A stretch of DNA of 64,000 nucleotides. Source: JAFKKS01 sp039808325. GTDB lineage: Bacteria; Pseudomonadota; Alphaproteobacteria; Rhizobiales; Xanthobacteraceae. The stretch is taken from positions 1-64,000 of the forward strand of contig JBDHSU010000002.1 of the NCBI GenBank assembly GCA_039808325.1, given 5' to 3'. Shown one piece after another: positions 24,280-33,812 of the stretch. Every line of letters starts with the position of its first letter. The first letter of the stretch is position 1. A program made the translations under genes and the position numbers. The notes beneath the pieces were generated by a model. The model had not been told where the DNA came from. It saw only the letters and a program-made list of their open reading frames with translations, and searched no databases.

Positions 24280-25142
24280 CGTCGCGCCCTCATGGCGCGC
24301 GGATGCAGCCACGACTGCGCCCACAGGGTCAGCGACACGATCACGAGAAGGGTGATGCCCATCGCGGCAGCGAAGGGCCAATCCGAGCTCGTCGTCAGTT
24401 GCTGATAGATCAGCAGCGGCAGCACCATGGTCGACGTCTTGCCGAGCAAAAGCACGGTGACGAAGCTGCCGATCGCGAGCGTGAACACGAGGATGCCGCC
24501 GGTCACGATCCCCTCGATGCTGAGCGGCAGCGTGACGTGCCAGAATATCCTCGCCGGCGGCGCGCCGAGCACGGCGGCGGCTTCCTCGATGCGCCGGTCG
24601 AGCATTTCCAGCGTGCTCGCGACCGACAACACCATGAACGGCAGAAGGACGTGCACCATCGCGATGGTGACGCCCGTCCAGTTGTACATCAGCTCGAGTT
24701 TCGGCAGGCCGAGCGCGGTCAAGCCGGCATTGAGCGCACCGGAGCCGCCGAGGATCACCATCCATCCGAAGGAACGCACGACGACGTTCACCATCAGTGG
24801 GGTGACGACGACGAGCATCAGCAGCGCCTTCGCCGTGCCCTGCGCCCGCGCCACCGCGAAGCCCAACGGGTAGCCGAGCAGAATACACAGCGCCGTCACC
24901 ACGAAGCCGAATATCAGCGTCTGCGCGATGACCGTCAGATAGTAACTATCGAAAAAAATGCGGCCGTATTGCGCGAGGCCCTGCGCTCCGCCCGGCTCTT
25001 TCAGGCTTTCGAGCAGATTGACCCAGATCGGGCCGACCAGAAAGACGACGAGGAACAGGAGGATCGGGGCAAGCCCCAGCAGGGCGCTGAAATTCGCCCT
25101 GCCGTTCTCTCCCGTTCCTTGCGCCCGCGCTGCGTCCGCCAT
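24276..25142 (-). CDS. ABC importer permease (PotB-like)
   Basis: The 288-aa protein has six membrane segments and the EAA loop EEAAAVLGAPPARIFWHVTLP near residues 190-210. It pairs with the permease encoded just downstream, with a 4-nt overlap. The binding protein gene is 15 nt upstream. Confidence 0.92.
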   Translation of the reverse strand: MADAARAQGTGENGRANFSALLGLAPILLFLVVFLVGPIWVNLLESLKEPGGAQGLAQYGRIFFDSYYLTVIAQTLIFGFVVTALCILLGYPLGFAVARAQGTAKALLMLVVVTPLMVNVVVRSFGWMVILGGSGALNAGLTALGLPKLELMYNWTGVTIAMVHVLLPFMVLSVASTLEMLDRRIEEAAAVLGAPPARIFWHVTLPLSIEGIVTGGILVFTLAIGSFVTVLLLGKTSTMVLPLLIYQQLTTSSDWPFAAAMGITLLVIVSLTLWAQSWLHPRAMRARR

Positions 25143-25157
25143 GCCGGGTCCGACGCG

Positions 25158-26192
25158 TCAGCGCATCTCTTTATTCCAGCGCTCGATCCAGCCGCCGAAC
25201 TTATCGAAAATCTTGTCGTAGGGCGGCACCTCGATCTTATCGACCGGCGCGAGCTTGTCCTTCACCGCCGCCGGATAGACGACCTTGGTGTTCGGCACGG
25301 CATAGAGAATGGTTTCGGCGTGCTTGAGCTGGTTCTCTGGCGCGAGCGCGCAGTTGATGTACTGCCACGCGACATCCGGCGCGTTCTTCACCTTCGAGAG
25401 CATGGCAAGGCCGGCAATCGTCTTCGGTCCCGGCAGGTAGAAGCCCGCCCAATCGTTGCCCTTGTCGATGAAGCTGATCGAGCGTCCGTCCCAGTAGACC
25501 AGCGCGTCGACCTCCTTCGTGCCGAAGAGATTGAGCGCCTCGACCGGCGTGTTCCAGAATTTCACGACATACTTCGACGCTTCCTTCAGCTTCTTGAAGG
25601 CCATGTCGACGTCGCCGCCATACTGCTGCGAGATCAACCAGATGAATTCCGGCCCCCAGGTGTAGGTGCCGGCGGGCATCGAGACGCGTTTGCCGTACTT
25701 GCCGGCGGCGACATTGTCGATGAACTCGCGCCATGATTTCGGCGGGTCCTTGATCACCGACTTGTTGTACATGACGCCGAGGGCGCCGATGTTCTGCGTC
25801 ACGGAGTAATCGTTCCACGGCTTGTGGAACTGGTCCGGGATATCCGCGAGGTTCGGAAGCTTGGCGACTGTCGCCTGCTCCAACAGCCCTTCCCGCCCGG
25901 CGCGCAAGCTGTCCGCCTCGGCAAGCGCGACGACATGGATCGGCGGATTGGCTGGGTTGGCGCGGATCTTCGCCAGCCAGTCCGCGGACTCGCCGGTGAT
26001 GATCTCGACCTTGATTCCCGTTTTCTGCTCGAAGCAGGGCACGAAGTTCTTGCGGACCGACTCGGCCCAGATGCCGCCGTACGCGGCGACGACCAGCTTG
26101 TCGGGCTTGGCGCTGTTCTGCGCGAAACCGACACCTACGCCGGCGATGGTCGCCGTGAGGATCGTTGCCATTACAAGAGTGCGCTTCTTCAC
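25158..26192 (-). CDS. ABC importer binding protein (PotD-like)
   Basis: The 344-aa protein has a short signal peptide (VKKRTLVMATILTATIAGVG, cleavage after GFA) and a polyamine-type binding fold (DKLVVAAYGGIWAESVRKNF, PAGTYTWGPEF, EVDALVYWDGR). The GTG at 26192 is chosen because GGAGGTGG sits five bases before it; the frame is open to an ATG five codons earlier. The neighbours HyuAB and a PuuB-like oxidase suggest the ligand is a polyamine, an amino-acid derivative or a cyclic amide. Confidence 0.9.
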   Translation of the reverse strand: MKKRTLVMATILTATIAGVGVGFAQNSAKPDKLVVAAYGGIWAESVRKNFVPCFEQKTGIKVEIITGESADWLAKIRANPANPPIHVVALAEADSLRAGREGLLEQATVAKLPNLADIPDQFHKPWNDYSVTQNIGALGVMYNKSVIKDPPKSWREFIDNVAAGKYGKRVSMPAGTYTWGPEFIWLISQQYGGDVDMAFKKLKEASKYVVKFWNTPVEALNLFGTKEVDALVYWDGRSISFIDKGNDWAGFYLPGPKTIAGLAMLSKVKNAPDVAWQYINCALAPENQLKHAETILYAVPNTKVVYPAAVKDKLAPVDKIEVPPYDKIFDKFGGWIERWNKEMR

Positions 26193-26246
26193 GTTCCACC
26201 TCCGCATGTTCGTAGACGATATTTCATTCGTCGTTCGGCACGATTG

Positions 26247-27926
26247 TTATTGGCCGTAGAGAGCCCGCGCCTGGCTCTCGCTCACCTTTCCGTCCGCCAC
26301 GTCGGTTGCAAGCATCGCGCGGTCGCGCGCCGGCGCCGGTCCGTTGCCGGCGCCGCCCGCCGTCTCGATCACAACGCGGTCGCCGTGCTTCAGCGTCGTC
26401 AGCATTTTTGACGGGATCACTTCCTCGCGGCCGCCGGCGCGCGTGATCACCGCCTTGGCCTTGGCACCTTCGCCACCGCCGCGTGTCCCTTGCGGCGCGA
26501 AGAAATGGCGCTCGCCGCGATAGGTGAATGACACCTCGCCCTCGAGAATCTCATACTCCTTGACGATACCGAGGCCGCCCCGGTGCGTGCCGGCGCCGCC
26601 CGAATTCTCTCGCAACGCCAGTCGATGCACACGAATCGGCGCATCCATCTCCATCGCCTCGACCGGCAGATTCATGCAGTTGGTGACATCGGTCTCGATC
26701 ACGTCGACACCGTCCGACTTCGGCCCCGCGCCGCTACCGCCGGCGATGAGCTCGCCGGTGACGAAGGCGGTGCCGTCACCGTAGCGGCCGCCGAACATCA
26801 GGGCGAGCATTTCGCCCGAGTTGTCGGCCGGCACGCGATCCGCCGCCACATCCTTCAGCGCACCGAGGATGCAACCTGTGATCCGCTTGATTGTCGCCGT
26901 GCGTGAATTGACCGGCGCCGGCTCTACCGGATTGACGACGCTACCCTTCGGCAGTTCGAGGGTGATCGGCCGAAAGCAGCCGGCATTGGTCGGAATATCC
27001 GGGTCGGTGACGGCGCGCACCGCGTAGCAGGCCGCGGCGAGCGAGCCTGAAGGCACGCAGTTGAACGGCCCACGCACCTGCGGCGACGACCCGGTGAAAT
27101 CGCAATGAAAGGTACCGTCCTTCACGGTCACCGCGACCTCGAAGCGGATGTTCTTATCGAGCTCGATCCCGTCATTGTCATTGAAGTCCACGTAGCGATA
27201 GATTCCTTCGGGGATTTTCCGCAGCGCCGCGCGCGTCAGGATTTCCGAGCGGTCGAGCAGGTCATCGAAGATCGCGAGCGTGTGGTTGTCGCCAAGCTCC
27301 TCGGCCAGCGCCGTGATGCGACGCGCCCCGACATTGCAGGCCGCAAGCTGCGCATTGAGGTCGCCCATCACGGTGTCGGGGATGCGCACGTTCTGCCGGA
27401 TAATGGCGACCAGCGTCTCGTTGTACTTGCCGGCGTCGCGGAACTTCAGCGGCGGGATGCGCAATCCCTCCTGATAGATTTCCGTTGCCGTGGGTGGGAT
27501 CGAGCCCGGCGCCATGCCGCCCATGTCCTGGTGATGCGTCATGGTCGCCGAGATCGCGACCGGACGGCCGTTAGCGAAAATCGGCTGCACGAGAGCGATG
27601 TCTGGAAGGTGCGTGCCTCCGAGATACGGATCGTTCATGCAGTAGACATCCCCCTGGCGCATGGTCGCGAGCGGGAAGACGTCGAGAATTTTCTTGACCA
27701 CCGGGATCAGCGTCGCGAGATGGATCGGGATCGCGATCGCCTGCGCCAGGGTCTCGCCGCGGATCGTGAACAAGCTCGACGAGGCATCGAGGCCCTCCTT
27801 CACGATGGGGGAGAACGACGAGCGCAGCAGCGTTTGCTGCATCTCGTTGGCGATGCCTTCGAGCTTGTTGCGCACCACCTCGACGGTGATCGGGTCAAGC
27901 TCCGGGTTTTTCACGGTCTGCAGCAT
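26247..27926 (-). CDS. hyuB: Hydantoinase B / oxoprolinase beta-type subunit
   Basis: The 559-aa protein matches HyuB over its whole length: DPITVEVVRNKLEGIANEMQ at the N-terminus, VYCMNDPYLGGTHLPDI, TMTHHQDMGGMAPGS and a C-terminal RENSGGAGTHRGGLG. HyuA and HyuB together open cyclic amides such as hydantoins or 5-oxoproline at the cost of ATP; acetone or acetophenone carboxylases are related. It starts 5 nt after hyuA. Confidence 0.92.
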   Translation of the reverse strand: MLQTVKNPELDPITVEVVRNKLEGIANEMQQTLLRSSFSPIVKEGLDASSSLFTIRGETLAQAIAIPIHLATLIPVVKKILDVFPLATMRQGDVYCMNDPYLGGTHLPDIALVQPIFANGRPVAISATMTHHQDMGGMAPGSIPPTATEIYQEGLRIPPLKFRDAGKYNETLVAIIRQNVRIPDTVMGDLNAQLAACNVGARRITALAEELGDNHTLAIFDDLLDRSEILTRAALRKIPEGIYRYVDFNDNDGIELDKNIRFEVAVTVKDGTFHCDFTGSSPQVRGPFNCVPSGSLAAACYAVRAVTDPDIPTNAGCFRPITLELPKGSVVNPVEPAPVNSRTATIKRITGCILGALKDVAADRVPADNSGEMLALMFGGRYGDGTAFVTGELIAGGSGAGPKSDGVDVIETDVTNCMNLPVEAMEMDAPIRVHRLALRENSGGAGTHRGGLGIVKEYEILEGEVSFTYRGERHFFAPQGTRGGGEGAKAKAVITRAGGREEVIPSKMLTTLKHGDRVVIETAGGAGNGPAPARDRAMLATDVADGKVSESQARALYGQ

Positions 27927-27931
27927 GCGCG

Positions 27932-30007
27932 TTACTCTTTGGCCCGCGTGAGAATGAGGTTTCCGGCTTCGTCGACGGTGCCATCCCAGCCCGGTTCCAC
28001 CAGCGTCGTCGTGTCGGACTGCTGGATGATGGCCGGCCCCGCGAAGGTAAAGCCCTGCGGCAGCGCCGCCCGATCATAGATCGTCGCCTTCACCGGCACA
28101 CTCTCGCCGGCGACCATGATATCGCGGTGGCCGATCACCTTGTCGCCGCCGGAGGGGACAAAGCGCATCTCCTTGAGAACCTCGCTGCCGCCCGCGCGGT
28201 GCACGGTGCGAACGCTGACGATCTTCGCCGGACCTTCGACGCTGTGGCCATAGACGCGGTCATGCGCCGCGAGGAAATCACGGTAGAGCTGCTCGGCGAT
28301 ATCGGGCGCGTCGAGCCGGATCGGTATTTCGAGGTTATACGACTGGCCGATGTAGCAGATGTCGGCGAAATAGGAGACCGTCACTTCACCGGGCTTCACT
28401 TTCTCGGCGGCGATCAACTGCGCGGCACGCGCGTCGATTTCCTTGAGCTTCGCCTGCAATGCATCACGGTCAAACTCCTTGATCGGCATCGCGAAAGCCG
28501 CCGACACTTCATGCTCGATCGCGGCGGCAAGAAGCCCCGCCGCCGCGAGCACGCCGGGAATGCGCGGCACGATGATCCGTTGGATGCCGAGTTCGCGCGC
28601 CAGCGCCGTCGCATGGATGCCGCCGGCGCCGCCAAGCGGCACCAGCGCATATTTGCGCGGATCGACGCCCTGACGCACTGAGACGAGGCGGATGCCTTCT
28701 GCCATCTGCGCGTTGAGGACGCGGTGGATGCCGAGCGCCGCCTGCGCGGTCGTCATCTCGAGGGGGCGCGCCACCTTGCGCTCGATGACCTCCGCCGCCT
28801 TCTTGGCTTCCAGCTTGAGCCGGCCGCCGGCGAAGTAGTCGGGGTCGAGATAGCCGAGCACGACGGACGCGTCCGTCACCGTCGCTTCGTCGCCGCCGCG
28901 GCCGTAGCAAGCCGGGCCCGGGTCGGACCCTGCCGAGTGCGGCCCGACGCGAAGCCCGCCCGACGCGTCGAGATGCGCGATGCTGCCGCCGCCGGCACCG
29001 ATCGTGTTCACGTCCACCATGGCGACGCGAACGGGATAGCCGGCGATGACGCCTTCCGGCCGCAGCATCGGCTTGCGCCGGCTAATCAGTGCAATATCGG
29101 CGGAAGTGCCGCCGATGTCGATCGTGATGAGGTCGTCCGTCGCGGCGGAAGCTCCGACGATCTGTCCGCCGATGACGCCTGCCGCCGGACCGGACAGGAA
29201 CAGACGCACGGGCCGCTCGCGCGCGATCCTCGACGTCGCCAAGCCGCCGCGCGATTGCATCACCTGCAGCGGCGCGACGACGCCGGCCTGTGCGAGGCCG
29301 CCTTCGAGGCGCTCGAGATATTTGTCGACGAGCGGTTTCACATAGGCGTCGAACGCCGTGACAACGGTCCGCTCGTACTCGCGAAAGGCTGGATCGACCT
29401 CGTGCGAAAGCGAGAGCATCACGCCCGGATGGCGCGCCCGGATGAGTTCGGCCGCACGCTTCTCATGCGCCGCGTTCTTGAAGGAAAACAGAAAGCAGAT
29501 CGCGATCGACTGAACACCGGCCTTCACCAATTCGTCGGCCGCCGCAATCACGCCGGCCTCCTCGATCGGCGTCAAAACGTTTCCGTTCGCGTCGAGCCGC
29601 TCTTTCACCTCCTTGCGGAAGCGGCGTGGGGCAAGAAACACCGGCGCTTCAGGATCGAGAATGACGCGATAGACCTGCGTGCGCAGTTGGCGCGCGATCT
29701 CGATCACGTCGCGAAAGCCGGCGGTGGTGATGAGGCCGACGCGCGCGCCCTTGCGCTCGAGGACCGCGTTGGTGGCGACCGTCGTGCCGTGCGCGAAGCG
29801 CGCAACACGCGCGGGGTCGATCCCCAAGCGCTCCTTCAACTCGGCGATCGAGCGGATCACCGCCTCGCTCGGATCGTCTCGCGTCGTCGGCACCTTGATG
29901 ACATGCATGGCGCCGCCCGCCTCGCGACAGACGATGTCGGTGAAAGTTCCGCCGATATCGACGCCGATTTCGAGTTTCTTATCCCGCACTGCCACTGTCA
30001 TCGTCAT
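27932..30007 (-). CDS. hyuA: Hydantoinase A / oxoprolinase alpha-type subunit
   Basis: The 691-aa protein has the ASKHA-type N-terminal phosphate loop GVDIGGTFTDIV (residues 14-25), FAHGTTVATNAVLERKGARVG, a central ITIDIGGTSADIALI and GAGGGSIAHLD. It is the ATP-dependent subunit of an N-methylhydantoinase/5-oxoprolinase-type enzyme. It forms the pair with HyuB and lies 46 nt after the FAD oxidase. Substrate cannot be fixed from sequence; the operon makes a polyamine- or glutamate-derived lactam plausible. Confidence 0.92.
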   Translation of the reverse strand: MTMTVAVRDKKLEIGVDIGGTFTDIVCREAGGAMHVIKVPTTRDDPSEAVIRSIAELKERLGIDPARVARFAHGTTVATNAVLERKGARVGLITTAGFRDVIEIARQLRTQVYRVILDPEAPVFLAPRRFRKEVKERLDANGNVLTPIEEAGVIAAADELVKAGVQSIAICFLFSFKNAAHEKRAAELIRARHPGVMLSLSHEVDPAFREYERTVVTAFDAYVKPLVDKYLERLEGGLAQAGVVAPLQVMQSRGGLATSRIARERPVRLFLSGPAAGVIGGQIVGASAATDDLITIDIGGTSADIALISRRKPMLRPEGVIAGYPVRVAMVDVNTIGAGGGSIAHLDASGGLRVGPHSAGSDPGPACYGRGGDEATVTDASVVLGYLDPDYFAGGRLKLEAKKAAEVIERKVARPLEMTTAQAALGIHRVLNAQMAEGIRLVSVRQGVDPRKYALVPLGGAGGIHATALARELGIQRIIVPRIPGVLAAAGLLAAAIEHEVSAAFAMPIKEFDRDALQAKLKEIDARAAQLIAAEKVKPGEVTVSYFADICYIGQSYNLEIPIRLDAPDIAEQLYRDFLAAHDRVYGHSVEGPAKIVSVRTVHRAGGSEVLKEMRFVPSGGDKVIGHRDIMVAGESVPVKATIYDRAALPQGFTFAGPAIIQQSDTTTLVEPGWDGTVDEAGNLILTRAKE

Positions 30008-30052
30008 TTGCTCACAGCGATGCCGGCATGCCGGCGCGTTCGAATGTCATCA

Positions 30053-31399
30053 TCACGCGGCGTTCCGTTCGTTGCGGATCGCCTTGGCGTCGAGGTGCCG
30101 GTACCAGGAGGCGACGATCTGCATGCCCGGAATGCGGAATGCGTGAAAGGGAATGGGCGCGAAGCGATTGTTGCTCATGGGACCGGCGTCGATCGTTCGG
30201 TTCTGCGCCATGCGCGCCAGATATTTACCGAGCATGTTCGACAGCGCCACGCCGCGGCCGCCGTAGCCCATCGCGAACGAGACGCGCGGCGAAAGCCGTC
30301 CGATATGCGGGAAGTCATCGAGCGTGATGCCGATCTTGCCCGACCAGCGATGCCCGATCTGCGCGCCGTCGACCTGCGGAAACGTCTCGACGAGTTGACG
30401 CTCCAGCATGGCGTAGACGCCGGGATCGTCGCTGCGGCCGGTGATGTCGCCACGGCCGCCGAAGATCACGCAGTTGTCCGGCGTGATGCGGTACCAATTC
30501 ATGATGTACTTGGTGTCGGCGACCATGCGACGGGCGGGCAAGACGGTGGCGGCGACATTGGCGCTGAGCGGCTTGGTCGCGATCACCGACGTATTCACCG
30601 CGACGATGCGCCGGTCGAGCCGGCCCGGCGCAAAATCCGTCGCGTCAGTATAGGCGTTGGTGCCGATGATGACCTGCTTGGCGCGGACGCTGCCGCTCGC
30701 CGTCTCGACGCGCACGCCCGCCGCATCGTCGATCAGCCGCAACACGGGCGAGCGCACGAAGATCGGCACGCCGCGCTCGCTCAACGCCTTCGCCAGGCCG
30801 CGCGTGTAATTCAGCGGATGGATTCCGGCGCCGCGCGGGTCAAGCCAGCCGCCGACATGCTCGCCGCCCCCCACCTCGTCCATCGTCTGGTGGCGATCGA
30901 GGATGCGCGAGGCATTGTCCCGCGCCTCCGCGGCCATCCAGTCGCGATCGGCCTCGAGGCTGCGCAGATGTTCGCGCGAGTGCGCGGCGGTGAATTGCCC
31001 GGTGCGATGGAAGTCGCAGTCGATCTTGCAATCGTCGACGATGCCTTCGACCGTATCGATCGCCTCATGAATGATGCCGTGGAGGCTGCGCGTGACCTCG
31101 TTGCCGTACTTCTTGGCAATCGCCGCGAAGCCTTTCTTGTAACGCGGCGGGAGCATGCCGCCGTTGCGCCCGCTCGCGCCCCAGCCGGCGTCCTGCGCCT
31201 CGACCACCACGCAAGCGACGCCTGCCTTGTGCAGATGGTAGGCGGCGGAAAGCCCCGTGAAGCCGGCCCCTATGATGACGACGTCCGTCTTGAGATCACC
31301 ATTGAGAGCGCCAAGGTGCGGCGCTGGATGTCCTGTCGACACCCAATATGAGGACGGATGGGGCGCAGCCGTCGTGCCGCTGGCTGACGCCGCACTCAT
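30053..31399 (-). CDS. FAD-dependent amine oxidase (DAO / PuuB-like)
   Basis: The 448-aa protein has an N-terminal dinucleotide-binding motif GAGFTG (44-49) and ASGRNGGMLPP (flavin contact), as in gamma-glutamylputrescine oxidase PuuB and related D-amino-acid-oxidase-fold enzymes. A late FGGRGDITGR and GYGGRGVALSNMLGK complete the FAD site. The ATG at 31399 is preferred to an upstream TTG. It is first in the seven-gene operon and divergent from an XRE-cupin regulator, an arrangement like puuB/puuR. Confidence 0.9.
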   Translation of the reverse strand: MSAASASGTTAAPHPSSYWVSTGHPAPHLGALNGDLKTDVVIIGAGFTGLSAAYHLHKAGVACVVVEAQDAGWGASGRNGGMLPPRYKKGFAAIAKKYGNEVTRSLHGIIHEAIDTVEGIVDDCKIDCDFHRTGQFTAAHSREHLRSLEADRDWMAAEARDNASRILDRHQTMDEVGGGEHVGGWLDPRGAGIHPLNYTRGLAKALSERGVPIFVRSPVLRLIDDAAGVRVETASGSVRAKQVIIGTNAYTDATDFAPGRLDRRIVAVNTSVIATKPLSANVAATVLPARRMVADTKYIMNWYRITPDNCVIFGGRGDITGRSDDPGVYAMLERQLVETFPQVDGAQIGHRWSGKIGITLDDFPHIGRLSPRVSFAMGYGGRGVALSNMLGKYLARMAQNRTIDAGPMSNNRFAPIPFHAFRIPGMQIVASWYRHLDAKAIRNERNAA

Positions 31400-31450
31400 C
31401 GCGAGACGCGCTGTCGAACGCAATCGTCAAGAGGCATCATCGCAAGCATG

Positions 31451-31465
31451 TTCACTCTGATTAAA
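31451..31465. promoter_or_regulatory. Putative operator A of the XRE-cupin regulator
   Basis: TTCACTCTGATTAAA lies in the divergent promoter region between the oxidase and the regulator. It matches the reverse complement of 31648-31662 in 14 of 15 bases, and its arms (TTCA and TAAA) are nearly symmetrical. Confidence 0.55.
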
Positions 31466-31605
31466 CGCCTGACTGCAATCCTCATCCCGGACGGCGTGGG
31501 GCGTCAAGCCTGTTTTGTGTACAGTCGGCGAACGAATCTCGTCCGCTTGCGTGCAAGTGCGCAAAATGCCACTCTTCCGACAATAATTGCGGAGGAAGCA
31601 ACGGC

Positions 31606-32277
31606 GTGCAGGACCGGACCGGGCCATCTCACCTCGCCGCAGAGACGTTCAATCAGAGTGAAGGCGTTGATGGCACCGGCCATGACGAACGCTGGCTGGG
31701 CCTGCGTCTGAAGGCGCTGCGGCGCGAGCGGAAGCTGTCGCTCTACCAGCTTGCCGAGCTTTCGGGACTCTCGACCGGAATGCTCAGCCAGATCGAGCGC
31801 GGGCTCTCCAGCCCTTCGATCCGCTCGCTGCGCCTGCTCGGTGTCGCGCTGCGAGTGCCGATCTCATGGTTCTTCGCGCTCCCGGAGCATGAAGAAACGG
31901 CGGAGTCGCGCTACATCATCCGCCGCGGCAATCGCCGATTGCTGAAACTCAGTCCGACCGGCGTGATGAAGGAACTGCTCAGCCCCGATTCATCCGAACA
32001 GATGGAGATGTATGAGCTGCTGCTGCAGCCCGGCGGCTCGTCCGGCACCGACTTCTACAGCCATCAGGGCGAGAAGGCCGGCGTCGTGGTCGCGGGCACC
32101 TTGCAGCTCTGGCTCGACGAGCAAGCCTATATCCTGGGCGAAGGCGACAGCTTCCAATTCCCGAGCCTGCTGCCGCACCGCTTCGACAATCCCGGCCGCG
32201 AACCGAGCCGCGTCATCTGGATGGTGACGCCGCCGATGCCGAAAAAGGGCGGCGCACCGAACGCCCGCAATCTTTAG
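31606..32277 (+). CDS. XRE-family regulator with cupin domain
   Basis: The 223-aa protein has a helix-turn-helix domain (residues ~31-88, LYQLAELSGLSTGMLSQIERG) and a C-terminal cupin (about 118-205, with ALPEHEE before it and FPSLLPHRFDNPG in the barrel). It is the PuuR-like type that senses small amines or amino acids. The GTG start at 31606 has GGAGG ten bases upstream. It is divergent from the oxidase-HyuAB-ABC operon and is the likely repressor of it; one operator-like palindrome falls inside its own first codons. Confidence 0.9.
   Translation: MQDRTGPSHLAAETFNQSEGVDGTGHDERWLGLRLKALRRERKLSLYQLAELSGLSTGMLSQIERGLSSPSIRSLRLLGVALRVPISWFFALPEHEETAESRYIIRRGNRRLLKLSPTGVMKELLSPDSSEQMEMYELLLQPGGSSGTDFYSHQGEKAGVVVAGTLQLWLDEQAYILGEGDSFQFPSLLPHRFDNPGREPSRVIWMVTPPMPKKGGAPNARNL
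31648..31662. promoter_or_regulatory. Putative operator B, inside the regulator gene
   Basis: TTCAATCAGAGTGAA is a TTCA-N7-TGAA palindrome within codons 15-19 of the XRE-cupin gene. It repeats operator A in inverted form about 197 bp away. Confidence 0.5.
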
Positions 32278-32561
32278 CGGCGGGCTAAGTCACAAGATGC
32301 GTCGCCCGCACAGGCCGCGGCGACCTCGTGGCGGCTATTTCCCTCCTGCTTGTCGCCCCATCCAAATCGACACCACTCGGCACAAAGTCGCACAACTTTA
32401 CAATGTAATGGAATACCACCTGCGAACGGGGCCGGTGTTCACCACGCAGGGTGGGCGACGCCTTCGTGCCTTCCGCGCGCTCTCAATCCGTACCGTGCCG
32501 GCCCACGTCTTGATACGGGCGGCCTGGATTCGCATAATGGCGCAAGCAAGCGGAGCAGCGT
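32278..32561 (+). other. Intergenic region before cbpA
   Basis: These 284 nt separate the XRE regulator from the co-chaperone operon. The part around 32380-32420 is richer in A and T and may hold the cbpA promoter, but no clear -35/-10 pair stands out. I see no aptamer or strong hairpin. Confidence 0.35.
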
Positions 32562-33461
32562 GTGAGAAACCCGTATGAGGTCCTGGGCGTAGTCCCGACA
32601 GCTTCTGCCTCCGATATTCAGAAAGCTTATCGCGCACTGGCGAAAAAGCTGCATCCGGACCTCAATCCCGGCGACAAGACGGCCGAAGAGAAATTCAAGG
32701 AGGTCTCCGGCGCTTACGATCTTGTCGGCGACGCCGAAAAGCGCAAGCGCTTCGACAATGGCGAGATCGACGAGTCGGGCGCCGAACGGACGCAGCACCC
32801 ATTCTATCGGGACTTCGCCTCCTCGCCCCGGGAGCATCATCCCTATGCGGACAGTTCCGGATACTCCGATTTCATGGACGAGGACGACGCCTTCGCGGAA
32901 CTCCTGCGGCGCAGCCAAAGGGCACGCGCGAACCGTCGAGGCGCGGACCTGCACTATCGCCTGCCGATCGAATTCGTGGAGTCGATCACCGGCGCGAACA
33001 AACGCCTGACCTTGCCGGAAGGCGGCACGCTCGATGTCAAGATTCCGCCGGGCCTGGTCGACGGCCAAACGCTGCGCCTGAAAGGCAAAGGTGCGCCCGG
33101 GATGGGAAAAGGCGGCCCCGGCGACGCGTTGATCGAGGTCGAGGTGATCCCCGATCGCCGCTTCACACGCGACGGCGACGACATCACGATCGAAGTACCG
33201 ATCTCCCTCTCCGAAGCCGTCCTCGGCGGGCGCGTCCGCGTTCCGACACCAACCGGCGACGTCACCATGACGGTGCCGAAAGGGTCGAACACAGGCACGG
33301 CGCTACGCCTGAAGGGTAAAGGCGCGCCTCGTCGCGGCGGCGGCCACGGAGACGAATTCGTCAGGCTGAAAATCGTGTTGCCCAAATCGCCGGACCCCGA
33401 ACTTGAGGCTTTCGTTGCGAGTTGGGACAAGGGCAAGGCATTCAATCCGCGCGAGGACTAG
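32562..33461 (+). CDS. cbpA: Curved-DNA-binding J-domain protein CbpA
   Basis: The 299-aa protein has an N-terminal J domain (residues 1-70) with the HPD motif at 31-33, a Gly-poor linker, and two C-terminal beta-domains with repeated LRLKGKGAP. It lacks the zinc-finger domain of DnaJ, which defines CbpA. It acts as a DnaK co-chaperone. The GTG start has GGAG six bases upstream. cbpM follows after 6 nt. Confidence 0.92.
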   Translation: MRNPYEVLGVVPTASASDIQKAYRALAKKLHPDLNPGDKTAEEKFKEVSGAYDLVGDAEKRKRFDNGEIDESGAERTQHPFYRDFASSPREHHPYADSSGYSDFMDEDDAFAELLRRSQRARANRRGADLHYRLPIEFVESITGANKRLTLPEGGTLDVKIPPGLVDGQTLRLKGKGAPGMGKGGPGDALIEVEVIPDRRFTRDGDDITIEVPISLSEAVLGGRVRVPTPTGDVTMTVPKGSNTGTALRLKGKGAPRRGGGHGDEFVRLKIVLPKSPDPELEAFVASWDKGKAFNPRED

Positions 33462-33467
33462 GACATC

Positions 33468-33749
33468 ATGATGATGACCAAGCATGAGTTCCTCACGAGC
33501 TCGGGCCTCGAAGTGCAGACGCTGGAGTTCTGGATCGAGCAGCAGTGGCTCATCCCGGAGCAGACGCCATCTGGTCCGGGCTTTTCCGACATGGACGTCG
33601 CGCGTGCGCATCTCATCCAGGATCTGAAGAGCGATCTCGGCGTCAACGACGAGGGGGTCGACGTCATCCTGCATCTCGTCGATCAACTTCATGGGTTACG
33701 CCGCGCGATGGCGCAGTTGCATGAGGACATGCAAGGAGGGGAGCGATAA
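33468..33749 (+). CDS. cbpM: CbpA modulator CbpM (MerR-like)
   Basis: The 93-aa protein is a small MerR-like helical protein (LEVQTLEFWIEQQWLIPEQTPSG, FSDMDVARAHLIQDL) of the CbpM family, which binds the J domain of CbpA and damps its activity. Three ATGs in a row stand at the start; AGGA lies upstream. It is followed by two small unknown genes and then the peroxidase and encapsulin genes in the same direction. Confidence 0.9.
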   Translation: MMMTKHEFLTSSGLEVQTLEFWIEQQWLIPEQTPSGPGFSDMDVARAHLIQDLKSDLGVNDEGVDVILHLVDQLHGLRRAMAQLHEDMQGGER

Positions 33750-33812
33750 CCCGCCGCGGACATGCGGTGAGGTGGCATTTGGCAATGAGGCGGACGAACG
33801 GAGAGACTCGAA

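Noticed and set aside
28724..31351. 875-codon open frame on the plus strand opposite hyuA and the FAD oxidase
   Set aside because: Both real genes are on the minus strand with full family motifs. The plus frame is rich in Arg, His and Asp, typical of antisense reading of GC-rich genes.
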